Source of the DNA: Flavobacterium anhuiense
Lineage (GTDB): Bacteria; Bacteroidota; Bacteroidia; Flavobacteriales; Flavobacteriaceae
Reading direction: 5' to 3'
DNA length: 64,000 nt
NCBI RefSeq assembly: GCF_004151235.1
Contig: NZ_JUIV01000004.1
Location: 62,001 to 126,000, forward strand
Shown: positions 1-7,898 of the stretch, one piece after another
How the letters are laid out: each line of letters opens with the position of its first letter
How positions within the stretch are numbered: position 1 is the first letter of the stretch
The notes under the pieces: generated by a model
What the model saw: only the letters and a program-made list of their open reading frames with translations
Database searches by the model: none
What the model was told of the DNA's origin: nothing
Translations under genes and position numbers: made by a program

Positions 1-2049
1 GTTGAACGAATTTATCAATATGTTGAACCGGTTAATGGAATTCTGCAAGGAAATTATGAACCAATTGTACAGCTTGTCGCGCCAATGAAACTTCAAGTGG
101 CTACTTTTTTAGGAAAATATAATCCTGATGAGAAAACTTTAGCTGATTTTGAATTGGCCGTCAGCAATAATGATCAAAATTTATTTTCAAATATTGATGA
201 TGCTAATAATGAAGGAATCGCTTTTAAAGCTAATCTTAAAAAACGTCTTTTTTCGAGAAGTTGGAATTTAGATGCTTTTGCGAACTATCAATACGTACAG
301 CAAAGTTTTAAATCTGTTGAACGTTTGTACAATATTGAGTTTAATCGTGATTGGAATTTAACCGGAACTCTTTATGGCAATCAAAGTCTTTTGGTTACGG
401 GTTTAAATTTTGATTTGTTTTCGAAGAAAGAAACTTCAAATATTGGTTTACTAACTTATCAATTTGAAAAATTAGATTACAGTGAAAGCTATTCTGGAGC
501 GAGGCATACAACAAACGCTTTATTCAAATTGAAAAATTGGACAATCGAAAACAACGGAAGTTTCCTAAATTCTGACGCCACAGCTTCGACTTCTAAATTC
601 ATTAGAAACCAAACCCGAACCAAATATCATTTTGGAAAAAATTGGGTTGGAGGAACTATGCAATTGGAAGATAATCAGGAAAAAGATAAAGTTACCAATC
701 AGTTTTCGGCTTTAAGCCAAAGATTTTCAGAATATGGCATATTTACTGGACGGGGCGACAGCACTAAGGTTTTTGTTGAAGTTGGTTTTCTGCAAAGAAG
801 AAACGATAGTTTGCAAAACGGATTATTACAGCATGTCAATAATTCGCAGACGTATTATTTAAAATCAAAACTGATTCAGAACAAAACAACCGATTTGGCA
901 GTTTATGCGAGTTATCGAAATTTGGATTTTACCGATAAATCGAGACAAAATGAACCTTCATTAAACTCGAGAATTCTGTACAACGATCGCTTTTTTAATC
1001 AGCTCATGCAAATTGGAACTGCTTACGAAACCAGTTCTGGAACTATTGCACAGCAAGAATTTACATATGTAGAAGTGCCAACAGGTCAAGGCGTTTATAC
1101 TTGGAATGATTATAATGGCAACGGAATTCAGGAATTGGAAGAGTTTGAAGTTGCAGTTTACCAAGATCAGGCGCGTTATGTGAGAGTATTTTTGCCGAAT
1201 CAGATTTATATAAAAACTAATCAAAATAAGTTTTCGCAATCTTTAACTTTAAATCCGTTGCAATGGCAGAATGAAAAAGGATTTAAAAAACTGTTGTCTT
1301 ATTTTTACAATCAAACCTCTTTTATAATGGATCGAAAGGTGAAAAGCGATGGAGAAAAATTAGAATTGAATCCGTTTGATTCTTCAGAAGACAGTATTTT
1401 AGGATTGAATTCGAGTTTTAGAAATAGTTTATTTTACAATCGAGGTAAGCAGAAACATTCGGTTACGTATTCTTATTTGATTAATAAAGGTAAAAGTCTG
1501 CTTTCTGTTGGTTCGCAGCATGTACAGAATTATTCACATCAAATTCAGTACACCCATTTATACCAAAACAGCTGGCTATTTAATTTCTTTACCAAAACCA
1601 TAAAAACCGATTTGGTTTCTAAAGATTTTGTTGAAAAAAACTATGATATTCAAGGCTGGCAACTCGCTCCGAAAGTCAGTTATTTATTCTCAAAAAATAC
1701 CAAATTGGATTTCTTTTACGAGCTTCAAAACAAAAAAAATCAGATGGGAAATTTTGAAACTTTGGACCAAAATAGAATCGGAACTTCTTTTTCTTATGCA
1801 GGCGAAAAGAAAGTGACGGTGAATGGAGAATTCTCTTTTTATGAAAATAAATTTAACGGAAATGAATTTTCATCAGTCGGTTTTCAGATGCTCGAAGGAC
1901 TTCAAGCAGGGTTAAATTTGGTTTGGAAACTGCTTCTGCAAAAGAACATTACGTCTTTTTTGGATGTTAATTTAAATTATCAAGGGAGGAAAAGTGAAAC
2001 AGGGAATACGATTCATACAGGAAACGTTCAGCTTCGTGCATATTTTTAA
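1..2049 (+). CDS. C-terminal part of a large outer-membrane beta-barrel-type protein (5' truncated)
   Basis: The frame is open from base 1 without a start, so the gene begins upstream of the window; 682 codons are visible. The protein is a succession of aromatic-alternating segments typical of Bacteroidota outer-membrane beta-barrels and ends in Tyr-Phe, as barrels often do (LRAYF). Near its middle, at about 1100-1150, it carries a calcium-loop-like motif, DYNGNGIQELEEFE, followed by YVRVFLPNQIYI. This combination is familiar from conserved flavobacterial surface proteins. The ATG at 85 is internal. I recognise the architecture but not a named family, and no function can be assigned. A barrel or surface scaffold is the best guess. 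Confidence 0.7.
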   Translation, partial: VERIYQYVEPVNGILQGNYEPIVQLVAPMKLQVATFLGKYNPDEKTLADFELAVSNNDQNLFSNIDDANNEGIAFKANLKKRLFSRSWNLDAFANYQYVQQSFKSVERLYNIEFNRDWNLTGTLYGNQSLLVTGLNFDLFSKKETSNIGLLTYQFEKLDYSESYSGARHTTNALFKLKNWTIENNGSFLNSDATASTSKFIRNQTRTKYHFGKNWVGGTMQLEDNQEKDKVTNQFSALSQRFSEYGIFTGRGDSTKVFVEVGFLQRRNDSLQNGLLQHVNNSQTYYLKSKLIQNKTTDLAVYASYRNLDFTDKSRQNEPSLNSRILYNDRFFNQLMQIGTAYETSSGTIAQQEFTYVEVPTGQGVYTWNDYNGNGIQELEEFEVAVYQDQARYVRVFLPNQIYIKTNQNKFSQSLTLNPLQWQNEKGFKKLLSYFYNQTSFIMDRKVKSDGEKLELNPFDSSEDSILGLNSSFRNSLFYNRGKQKHSVTYSYLINKGKSLLSVGSQHVQNYSHQIQYTHLYQNSWLFNFFTKTIKTDLVSKDFVEKNYDIQGWQLAPKVSYLFSKNTKLDFFYELQNKKNQMGNFETLDQNRIGTSFSYAGEKKVTVNGEFSFYENKFNGNEFSSVGFQMLEGLQAGLNLVWKLLLQKNITSFLDVNLNYQGRKSETGNTIHTGNVQLRAYF

Positions 2050-2112
2050 TGTGTTACGAAAAAGATGACAATAAATTGTTTAATTTTAATTGAAATTTAA
2101 ACTTTTAGCCTT

Positions 2113-2688
2113 ATGAAAAAATTAGTATTGCTCTGTTTAATGGTTGTTTTTTCTTCTAATTTTTACGCACAGGAAACAACTGCAAAAACTACGAAAAGTA
2201 AAACAGAAACTTCGGCAAAAAAAGCGAAAGCAAGTGCAGACAAAGCTTCGGCTGATGCAAAAAAAGAAGCCACAAAATCTAAAAAAGCAGCAGATGACGC
2301 AAAAACTGCTTCAACAAAAGCCAAAAAAGAGTCTGCTGACGCTGCAAAAAAGACTGCCGACAAAGAAGCTGCAAAAGCTAAAGCTGATGCAAAAAAAGCT
2401 ACTGTAGAATCTGATAAAGCAAAAAGCACCGCTGACAAAGCAAAAAGCACTGCTGACAAAACCAAAACCGATGCCAAGAAAACAACTGCAAAAGCTGACG
2501 CTACTAAAAAAGACGCCACAGCTGCCAAAAAATCGGCTACTAAAACTTTAAAGGAAACTAACGAAAAAGCTCCCGCTGTACCAGACAAAGTAACAGGCGA
2601 ATACAATGGTAAAAAAGTATATACAGGACCAAGAGGCGGTAAATACTATATTAACAAAAATGGTAATAAAACGTATATTCAGGATTAA
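2113..2688 (+). CDS. Secreted Lys/Ala-rich protein with C-terminal PBCV-type basic adaptor motif
   Basis: 191 residues. Residues 1-20 form a Sec signal peptide ending FYAQ. Residues 21-150 are almost entirely Lys, Ala, Thr, Ser and Asp in short heptad-like blocks (ADKAKST, ADAKKA), resembling histone H1-like tails or a long charged helix. The last 30 residues hold KKVYTGPRGGKYYINKNGNK, which matches the short 'PBCV-specific basic adaptor' domain. The DNA contains a near-perfect 21-bp tandem repeat around 2418-2460. The role is unknown; binding to a polyanion at the cell surface, such as LPS, DNA or polysaccharide, is an inference from charge. The gene appears monocistronic and is followed by a terminator. 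Confidence 0.75.
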   Translation: MKKLVLLCLMVVFSSNFYAQETTAKTTKSKTETSAKKAKASADKASADAKKEATKSKKAADDAKTASTKAKKESADAAKKTADKEAAKAKADAKKATVESDKAKSTADKAKSTADKTKTDAKKTTAKADATKKDATAAKKSATKTLKETNEKAPAVPDKVTGEYNGKKVYTGPRGGKYYINKNGNKTYIQD

Positions 2689-2690
2689 GT

Positions 2691-2826
2691 TTCTAAGATG
2701 CTGAGACTCTAAGTTGCTAAGATTCTAAGATTAACAAATTAAGCCGAACCTATAGTTCGGCTTTCTTGTTTTCTAAACAGGAAATCTTTGAACTTAGAAG
2801 CCTAGCAACTCAGAAACTTAACACCT
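2691..2826. repeat. Inverted array of CTAAG-type intergenic repeats
   Basis: The left arm (2691-2732) is a run of near-repeats of CTAAGATTCTAAG with a period of about 10-11 bp. The right arm (2790-2826) is its degenerate reverse complement. The two flank the terminator hairpin at 2741-2763. Related runs occur at 6930-6972 and 32454-32495. Confidence 0.7.
2741..2772 (+). terminator. Rho-independent terminator after the Lys/Ala-rich gene
   Basis: AAGCCGAAC (2741-2749) pairs perfectly with GTTCGGCTT (2755-2763) around a CTATA loop, and a T-rich tail follows. Confidence 0.8.
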
Positions 2827-2904
2827 TAAATTAATAATTTCGTAATACCTTCGAAATAACATAAAAAACATATTTTTCTATCTTCGTTTTTAAAACTGTT
2901 AAAA

Positions 2905-3984
2905 ATGAGCATAGATTATTCTGCGAATAAAACTATTTTAGTGGCTCCATTAAATTGGGGACTTGGACATGCCACTCGATGCATTCCTATTATTAAAGCG
3001 CTTCAGGAGAATAATTATATTCCGATTATCGCTTCCGATGGTGTTGCGCTGGCTCTATTACGAAAAGAATTTCCTTATATACAGACTTTAGAACTCCCTT
3101 CTTATCATATTGAATATGCTAAAAATGGCAAAAACTTTAAATGGAAGCTTATTAAAAATCTTCCGAAGATGATTACTGCTATTTTGGACGAGAAAAAAAT
3201 GATCAATCATTGGATAAAAAAACATAGCATTGATGGTATTATCTCAGACAACAGATTGGGAGTTATCAGTAAAAAAGTGCCTTCTGTTTTTATTACGCAT
3301 CAATTGAATGTAATGACAGGAAACACGACTTGGTTTACCAGCAAATGCCATCAGCATTTTATTAAAAAATATAATGAATGCTGGGTTCCTGATACTAACG
3401 AAAAAATAAATCTGACGGGAGATTTAGGACACTTGAAAAATAGTGATCTGAATCTAAAATATATTGGCCCGTTGAGCCGCATGAAAAAAAAGGATACTCC
3501 AAAAATATATGATTTGATGATTATATTGTCTGGACCAGAACCTCAGCGTACTTTCTTAGATGAAAAACTGCAGAAGGAAGCGGCAAAACATCCGGGAAAA
3601 GTAGTTTTTGTACAAGGAAAAGTAGAAAAATCTCAAGAAAAATGGCAAGCTGGAAATGTTACTTATTATAATTTCATGAATTCCAAACAGCTTGAACAGA
3701 CTTTTAACGAAAGTGAATTTGTATTGTGCCGTTCGGGCTATACAACCGTAATGGATTTGGCAAAGCTGGGCAAAAAAGCCTTTTTTATTCCAACTCCAGG
3801 TCAATATGAGCAGGAATATCTGGCGATTAAACTTCAAGAAGAAAATCTTGTGCCGTATGCCATGCAAGAGGACTTTACCATTGAAAATTTATCAAAAGTA
3901 AAATCGTTTAAAGGATTATCCCAATTTGAAAATAATATTGATTGGGATTCATTATTTAAGATTTTTGAGGACAAAACTGCGTGA
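2905..3984 (+). CDS. Glycosyltransferase, MurG/GT28-like
   Basis: 359 residues. The N-terminus has the GT-B nucleotide-fold start ILVAPLNWGLGHATRCIPII, with the G-x-GHATR pattern seen in GT28-like enzymes. The C-terminal half has a donor-binding type segment, FVLCRSGYTTVMDLAKLGKK (about 270-290), then PTPGQYEQEYLA, as in MurG and related transferases. There is no signal peptide or obvious membrane segment, so a cytoplasmic or peripheral transferase using a UDP-sugar is likely. The acceptor is unknown. It is not MurG itself, because the sequence is diverged and the neighbours are not cell-wall genes. The ATG at 2905 is the first start after a terminator-containing gap. Confidence 0.8.
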   Translation: MSIDYSANKTILVAPLNWGLGHATRCIPIIKALQENNYIPIIASDGVALALLRKEFPYIQTLELPSYHIEYAKNGKNFKWKLIKNLPKMITAILDEKKMINHWIKKHSIDGIISDNRLGVISKKVPSVFITHQLNVMTGNTTWFTSKCHQHFIKKYNECWVPDTNEKINLTGDLGHLKNSDLNLKYIGPLSRMKKKDTPKIYDLMIILSGPEPQRTFLDEKLQKEAAKHPGKVVFVQGKVEKSQEKWQAGNVTYYNFMNSKQLEQTFNESEFVLCRSGYTTVMDLAKLGKKAFFIPTPGQYEQEYLAIKLQEENLVPYAMQEDFTIENLSKVKSFKGLSQFENNIDWDSLFKIFEDKTA

Positions 3985-4165
3985 TTGCACGCGGATGAAG
4001 CGGATTTACTTTCGCAAAGACGCAGATTATACGGATTTTATCTATTACTTCTTCCTATAAAAAAAACCTCCAGCTAAAGCTGGAGGCAATTGAATTTTCC
4101 CTTAAATAAAAAATCAGTTTTTATCCGCGTCTTCGCGAAAGCGAATCTGTTTTATCTGCGTACTG
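3985..4165. repeat. Long inverted intergenic repeat around a terminator (CTTTCGCAAAGACGCAGATT family)
   Basis: The left arm (about 3990-4041) holds GCGGATTTACTTTCGCAAAG followed by ACGCAGATTATACGGATTTT. The right arm (about 4110-4165) holds TTTTTATCCGCGTCTTCGCG, then AAAGCGAATCTG and TATCTGCGTACTG, which is largely complementary. The porin terminator lies in the loop. It fills the gap between convergent genes. Confidence 0.6.
4061..4086 (-). terminator. Terminator of the porin gene
   Basis: CCTCCAGC (4067-4074) and GCTGGAGG (4079-4086) form a perfect 8-bp stem with a TAAA loop. Read on the minus strand, a run of eight T follows, so it terminates the leftward porin transcript. Confidence 0.85.
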
Positions 4166-4168
4166 ATT

Positions 4169-5479
4169 TTAGAAGTTAAACTGCACTTGCAATCTTAAAA
4201 CATTTCCTTGCTGTCTGTTTACAGGCAAAACGCTATCTTCAAAAGTTCGATCAGCTACTACGTATTCTGCTGTAAGTTCAAATGCTTTAATTGGCTGCCA
4301 TTCAACACCAAATTCATAATCTCTAACGACGTAACTTCTAGCATCTTTTTCGTATTTTTTTCCTCCATCATAATATTGAAATTTGGCAAAAGGATAAATA
4401 CGCTGTTTTTTAAGATCCCATTTGTAGTTTAGCAAAACATAACCTCCGTTCAAATCGGTTTGGTCAATTGAATTGGTAAGGGTATTGTATCGAGGCCCTG
4501 TTCCTATGTTGTATTCCGTCTGGATTCCGAAAGGTCTTGGGTATAAAACGAAAGTCGCTCCAACTCTCTGATCTTTTACATACTGAGGATCGTTAACATT
4601 AACTCCTGGTGAAACTTCCCCTGTAAAAGCCCATTTACCTGTGTAAGCCTGAATTCCAGGTTCTATAATTTGGCTTCCAATAACAAAAGGATAAGTTACT
4701 CTTGCCACCACATTTAAGTCTCTGTTACCGTCCAATTTGTTTGCGATTTGACCATTGTAAACACCAAGCGCAAAAACTCCAAAATCTCCAGAACCTTTGT
4801 ATCCATCTTTAACAAGCATTTCAAAACGCTGTCTGATTTCAGCTGGAGCCCAATAAAAGAATATTCCTAAATCACGTTCGTTCAAGATTGAGCTGTTTAT
4901 TGCATCTGCACGGTCTAGAGTTAAACGTTGTGAACTTGACTGCATGTTTTCAAATCCGTACGGGATTTTACTTTGTCCAACACGTACTCGATATTCTTTT
5001 TTCTTATCAAAAGAAAGATCAAAATACAAGTCACGAATCTGAACGAAGTTATTAATTCCACTTGACGGTGAACTTGCAAAATCAGGCTGAAAGTAGAAAA
5101 ATACATTTGGATGAACTTGTCCAGAAAATACTAAACGAGCACGGCGAATAAAAAGTCCGTTGTTTGCTTTTGCATCTGGAGCTGTAGAAGTTGTTCCCCA
5201 AGATCTATCACATTGTTCACAAGAAACTTTATCGTTTGTAGAAAATAGACCATTGTATCTTATCTGAGCATAACCTCTTAAAGAGATTCTATCGTACCAA
5301 TGCTCTTCAACACCTCCGCCAGATTTAGTCTCTGGAAGTTTTGCTTTGTTTATAGAATCTAAAATACGCATTACTTCGTTTTTTACATCCTGTTTATTCA
5401 ATTCTTGTTTGTTTGTTTCTTGTGCATTGGCCACACAAGCTAGCAGTAATAAAACTGCCAATAGTTTTCTTTTTATCAT
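4169..5479 (-). CDS. Phosphate-selective (OprP/OprO-type) outer-membrane porin
   Basis: 436 residues from the ATG at 5479. A longer reading from 5512 would put eleven residues before the signal peptide and is unlikely. Residues 1-20 are a signal peptide ending CVANAQ. After a short polar helix the body is a barrel: SLRGYAQIRYNGLF, the NGLFIRRARLVFSGQVHPNV segment, PYGFENMQSSSQRLTLDRAD, and a final Phe in RLQVQFNF. These are the hallmarks of the OprP/OprO porin family. It lies beside PhoR/PhoB-like genes, and its promoter carries the 11-bp repeats described separately, so phosphate-controlled anion uptake is the likely role. Substrate selectivity cannot be proved from sequence. Confidence 0.85.
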   Translation of the reverse strand: MIKRKLLAVLLLLACVANAQETNKQELNKQDVKNEVMRILDSINKAKLPETKSGGGVEEHWYDRISLRGYAQIRYNGLFSTNDKVSCEQCDRSWGTTSTAPDAKANNGLFIRRARLVFSGQVHPNVFFYFQPDFASSPSSGINNFVQIRDLYFDLSFDKKKEYRVRVGQSKIPYGFENMQSSSQRLTLDRADAINSSILNERDLGIFFYWAPAEIRQRFEMLVKDGYKGSGDFGVFALGVYNGQIANKLDGNRDLNVVARVTYPFVIGSQIIEPGIQAYTGKWAFTGEVSPGVNVNDPQYVKDQRVGATFVLYPRPFGIQTEYNIGTGPRYNTLTNSIDQTDLNGGYVLLNYKWDLKKQRIYPFAKFQYYDGGKKYEKDARSYVVRDYEFGVEWQPIKAFELTAEYVVADRTFEDSVLPVNRQQGNVLRLQVQFNF

Positions 5480-5509
5480 TAGTTCTGTAATTCCCTTAAT
5501 TTCAGGATG

Positions 5510-5576
5510 CAAAGATGGAGCACCTATGTTAAGAAATCATTAACCAGATGTTACTATAATAAAAATTTAATGTTAC
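5510..5576 (-). promoter_or_regulatory. Porin promoter with Pho-box-like 11-bp direct repeats
   Basis: Read on the minus strand, 7-bp half-sites sit on an 11-bp grid: GTAACAT (5576-5570), a blank position, GTAACAT (5554-5548), TTAATGA (5543-5537) and TTAACAT (5532-5526). Exactly 8 nt then separate the last half-site from the -7-like element CATCTTTG (5517-5510). The start codon is at 5479. The same grid and spacing occur at two other promoters in this cluster. Confidence 0.7.
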
Positions 5577-5648
5577 GGCCAGAATCCGTATGTTTATTTA
5601 TCGTTAAACGCCCCTATTTCAGAGCTTTTAGCGAATTTGAGCTTACAT

Positions 5649-6728
5649 TTATTTAACGTCAACTTTTGACGATTTATTTGCTTTTTCGAGCGTAAAAGAG
5701 AACTCAGAACCAATTCCGAACTCACTTTCCACATAAACTTTCTCTTTATGCGCTTCAATAATATGCTTTACAATTGCCAATCCTAAACCGGAACCTCCTT
5801 CAGATCGAGTTCCGCTTTTATCCACTCGATAAAAACGTTCAAAAAGTCTCGGAATATTTTGTTTTTCAACTCCTTCACCATTATCACTGATACGAATTAA
5901 GACTTTTTTCTTGGTTAAGTTTACAACACCAACTTCAGTCAAACCACCTTCTTTTCCGTATTTAATAGAGTTCACAATCAAATTTTCCAGCACTTGCTGA
6001 ATTCTGTCCTGATCTCCTCTAATCATAACTGATTTCACATTTTTACTTTCAAAAGCCAGTTTGATTTTCTTTTTGTCTGCCTTCATTTCGAGCAGTTCAA
6101 AAACATTCTCAATCAATTCAACAATATCAAAATCAGTCATATTCAAATCCAAATCTCCCGATTCTAGTTTGGTAATCATGTCTAGATCTTCTACTATATA
6201 AATAAGGCGCTCTACTCCTTTTTCGGCACGTTTTAAATATTTTTTTCTAATATTTTTGTCATCCATTGCGCCATCAAGCAAAGTCGAAACATAACCTTGA
6301 ACGGTAAAGAGAGGCGTTTTCAATTCGTGCGAAACGTTTCCTAAGAACTCTCTTCTATATTGCTCACGAATTTCAAGCATTTCGATTTCGAGTTTTTTAT
6401 CAGTCGCGAACTTTTTCACTTCGCGCGAAAGCGTTTCCATATCGGTATTAATCGGCTGATTGATTAATGTTGTTGATTCTAATAAAGAAACCTCATCATA
6501 GATTTTCTTTACTCTTCTGTAAATAAATCGTTCTACACGATACTGTAAAACCAGAAAAGAGAAAACATAGACTGCAATTATGAAAATGATTCCAAACGCA
6601 ACTTGATGTTTTAATTGATTTTTATAAAATAATGACATTAACATCAGTACAAATCCTGTTGTAAAGAGACTGATATATAATGCCGATTTTATGGCAAACT
6701 TGTATGTTTTTTTAAAATTAATTTTCAT
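5649..6728 (-). CDS. phoR: Sensor histidine kinase, PhoR-like
   Basis: 359 residues. There are two N-terminal membrane helices (about 11-35 and 43-65) with almost no periplasmic loop. A linker follows, then HisKA with FLGNVSHELKTPLFTVQGYV (phospho-His in the H-E-L-K-T-P box). The ATPase part has the N box QVLENLIVNSIKYG, the G1 box ISDNGEGV, the F box LFERFYRVDKSGTRSEGGSG and GLGLAIVKHI. The lack of a large sensor domain and the companion PhoB-type regulator match the PhoR of Bacteroidota. It follows phoB on the same strand after an unusually long 244-bp gap holding a strong hairpin. The phosphate role rests on the regulator type and the porin neighbour. Confidence 0.8.
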   Translation of the reverse strand: MKINFKKTYKFAIKSALYISLFTTGFVLMLMSLFYKNQLKHQVAFGIIFIIAVYVFSFLVLQYRVERFIYRRVKKIYDEVSLLESTTLINQPINTDMETLSREVKKFATDKKLEIEMLEIREQYRREFLGNVSHELKTPLFTVQGYVSTLLDGAMDDKNIRKKYLKRAEKGVERLIYIVEDLDMITKLESGDLDLNMTDFDIVELIENVFELLEMKADKKKIKLAFESKNVKSVMIRGDQDRIQQVLENLIVNSIKYGKEGGLTEVGVVNLTKKKVLIRISDNGEGVEKQNIPRLFERFYRVDKSGTRSEGGSGLGLAIVKHIIEAHKEKVYVESEFGIGSEFSFTLEKANKSSKVDVK

Positions 6729-6824
6729 TGAAAAAATTGAACCATTAAGAAATTAAGAAAATTAAGTTTTGCTTTTAAGTCATTTTCTTTTGAATAAATC
6801 AAAAAACAAAAAAGGAATAACTCA

Positions 6825-6875
6825 AAAACCATATAAGAAAATGAAGATTGTACAGCTTCAATTCTTATATGGTTT
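6825..6875 (-). terminator. Strong hairpin between phoB-like and phoR-like genes (possible attenuator)
   Basis: AAACCATATAAGAA (6826-6839) pairs with TTCTTATATGGTTT (6862-6875), and a nested GAAG/CTTC stem sits inside. On the minus strand the stem is followed by TTTTTGAG, so it looks like a leaky terminator between the two genes of the operon. Confidence 0.6.
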
Positions 6876-6929
6876 AAATGTATTGAATATTTTTAAAAAA
6901 ATTTGAAAGGGTTTAAATCTTTACCAAAT

Positions 6930-6972
6930 TCTAAAATCACTTAGTATCTTAGAACCTTAGCATCTTAAAAAT
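6930..6972. repeat. CTTAG/CTAAG intergenic repeat run
   Basis: CACTTAGTATCTTAGAACCT followed by TAGCATCTTAAAAATC is a degenerate run of CTTAG units about 10 bp apart, running into the stop codon of the phoB-like gene. Confidence 0.55.
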
Positions 6973-7656
6973 CTAAACTTCAAATTTGTAACCAACACCT
7001 TTTATGGTTTTAAAAAGATCTTCTCCTATTTTTTCTCGCAGTTTTCTGATGTGAACATCAATTGTTCTTCCTCCAACTACAACTTCATTTCCCCAAACTT
7101 TATCCAAGATTTCGTCTCTTTTAAAAACTTTCCCTGGTTTTGAAGCTAATAGATAGAACAATTCGAATTCTTTTCTTGGCAAAGCAATTTCTACATTGCC
7201 TTTTATGATTTTGTATTCCTCACGATTAATTTCGATTCCGCCTACATTTAAAGTATCTGTAACAACTTCCTGTTCTTTTAACCTTCTTAACAGCGCCTTT
7301 ACCTTAGAGACCAATAATTTTGGTTTTATTGGTTTAGTAATATAGTCATCAGCACCGGCATCAAAACCAGCTACTTGAGAATAATCTTCGCTTCTTGCTG
7401 TAAGGAATGTTATGATAACATTATTTAACTCTGGAATTTTTCTAATATGCTCGCAAGCCTCCATTCCGTCCATTTCTGCCATCATCACGTCCATAATGAT
7501 TAGTTCTGGCAGCTCTTTCTGCGCTTTTGCTATAGCATCTTTTCCATTAGAAGCTGTAACAATCTGATAGCCTTCCTGAGCAAGGTTATAGCCAACGATT
7601 TCTAAGATATCTGGTTCATCGTCAACTAATAAAATCTTAGTTTGTGTTTTTTTCAT
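6973..7656 (-). CDS. phoB: Response regulator, PhoB/OmpR family
   Basis: 227 residues from the ATG at 7656; a TTG three codons upstream is less likely. The receiver domain (about 4-120) has the acidic pair in LLVDDEPD, the phospho-acceptor Asp in IIMDVMM and the conserved Lys in DYITKPIKPK. The C-terminal winged-helix DNA-binding domain (about 135-227) ends GGRTIDVHIRKLREKIG...TIKGVGYKFEV, the OmpR/PhoB signature. It is transcribed with the kinase gene downstream and divergently from the TonB receptor. PhoB-family proteins bind tandem 11-bp repeats, which is what three promoters around it show. I see no equally clear grid at its own promoter. Confidence 0.85.
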   Translation of the reverse strand: MKKTQTKILLVDDEPDILEIVGYNLAQEGYQIVTASNGKDAIAKAQKELPELIIMDVMMAEMDGMEACEHIRKIPELNNVIITFLTARSEDYSQVAGFDAGADDYITKPIKPKLLVSKVKALLRRLKEQEVVTDTLNVGGIEINREEYKIIKGNVEIALPRKEFELFYLLASKPGKVFKRDEILDKVWGNEVVVGGRTIDVHIRKLREKIGEDLFKTIKGVGYKFEV

Positions 7657-7782
7657 AAATAGCAAAAATTGAGATTTTTATATCGAAACTTCTTCATTAA
7701 ACATTCGATATTTCTTATTTCACAGGGTAAATATACTAACAAAAGAACCTTTAAAAAATGGTGTTAACCGTAATTTAATCTC

Positions 7783-7860
7783 GTAACAATTTGATAATCT
7801 TAACAACACAAAAACATAACAAGTCGGTAACATGGACTTCACAGAGCGGTTCTTTCTTTG
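7783..7860 (+). promoter_or_regulatory. TonB-receptor promoter with Pho-box-like 11-bp repeats
   Basis: Half-sites lie on an 11-bp grid: GTAACAA (7783-7789), ATAATCT (7794-7800), a weak position, ATAACAA (7816-7822), GTAACAT (7827-7833) and TTCACAG (7838-7844). An 8-nt spacer leads to the -7-like TTTCTTTG (7853-7860). The start codon is at 7899. The architecture is identical to the porin and lipoprotein promoters. Confidence 0.7.
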
Positions 7861-7898
7861 CACAAAAATAATAAGACACAAACACAACACTGAAAAAA

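Noticed and set aside
2163..2606. Long minus-strand ORF antisense to the Lys/Ala-rich gene, Ala/Ser/Phe/Val-rich
   Set aside because: It is the mirror of a low-complexity AAA/GCA-rich gene (AAA gives TTT, GCA gives TGC). It has no start context, and the plus-strand gene has a signal peptide and a recognised tail domain.
7740..7778. Possible autoregulatory Pho box for the phoB-like gene on the minus strand (TTAAATT, TTAACAC)
   Set aside because: The two units are 11 bp apart, but the only -7-like sequence (TTCTTTTG) is out of the 8-nt phase, so the architecture does not match.
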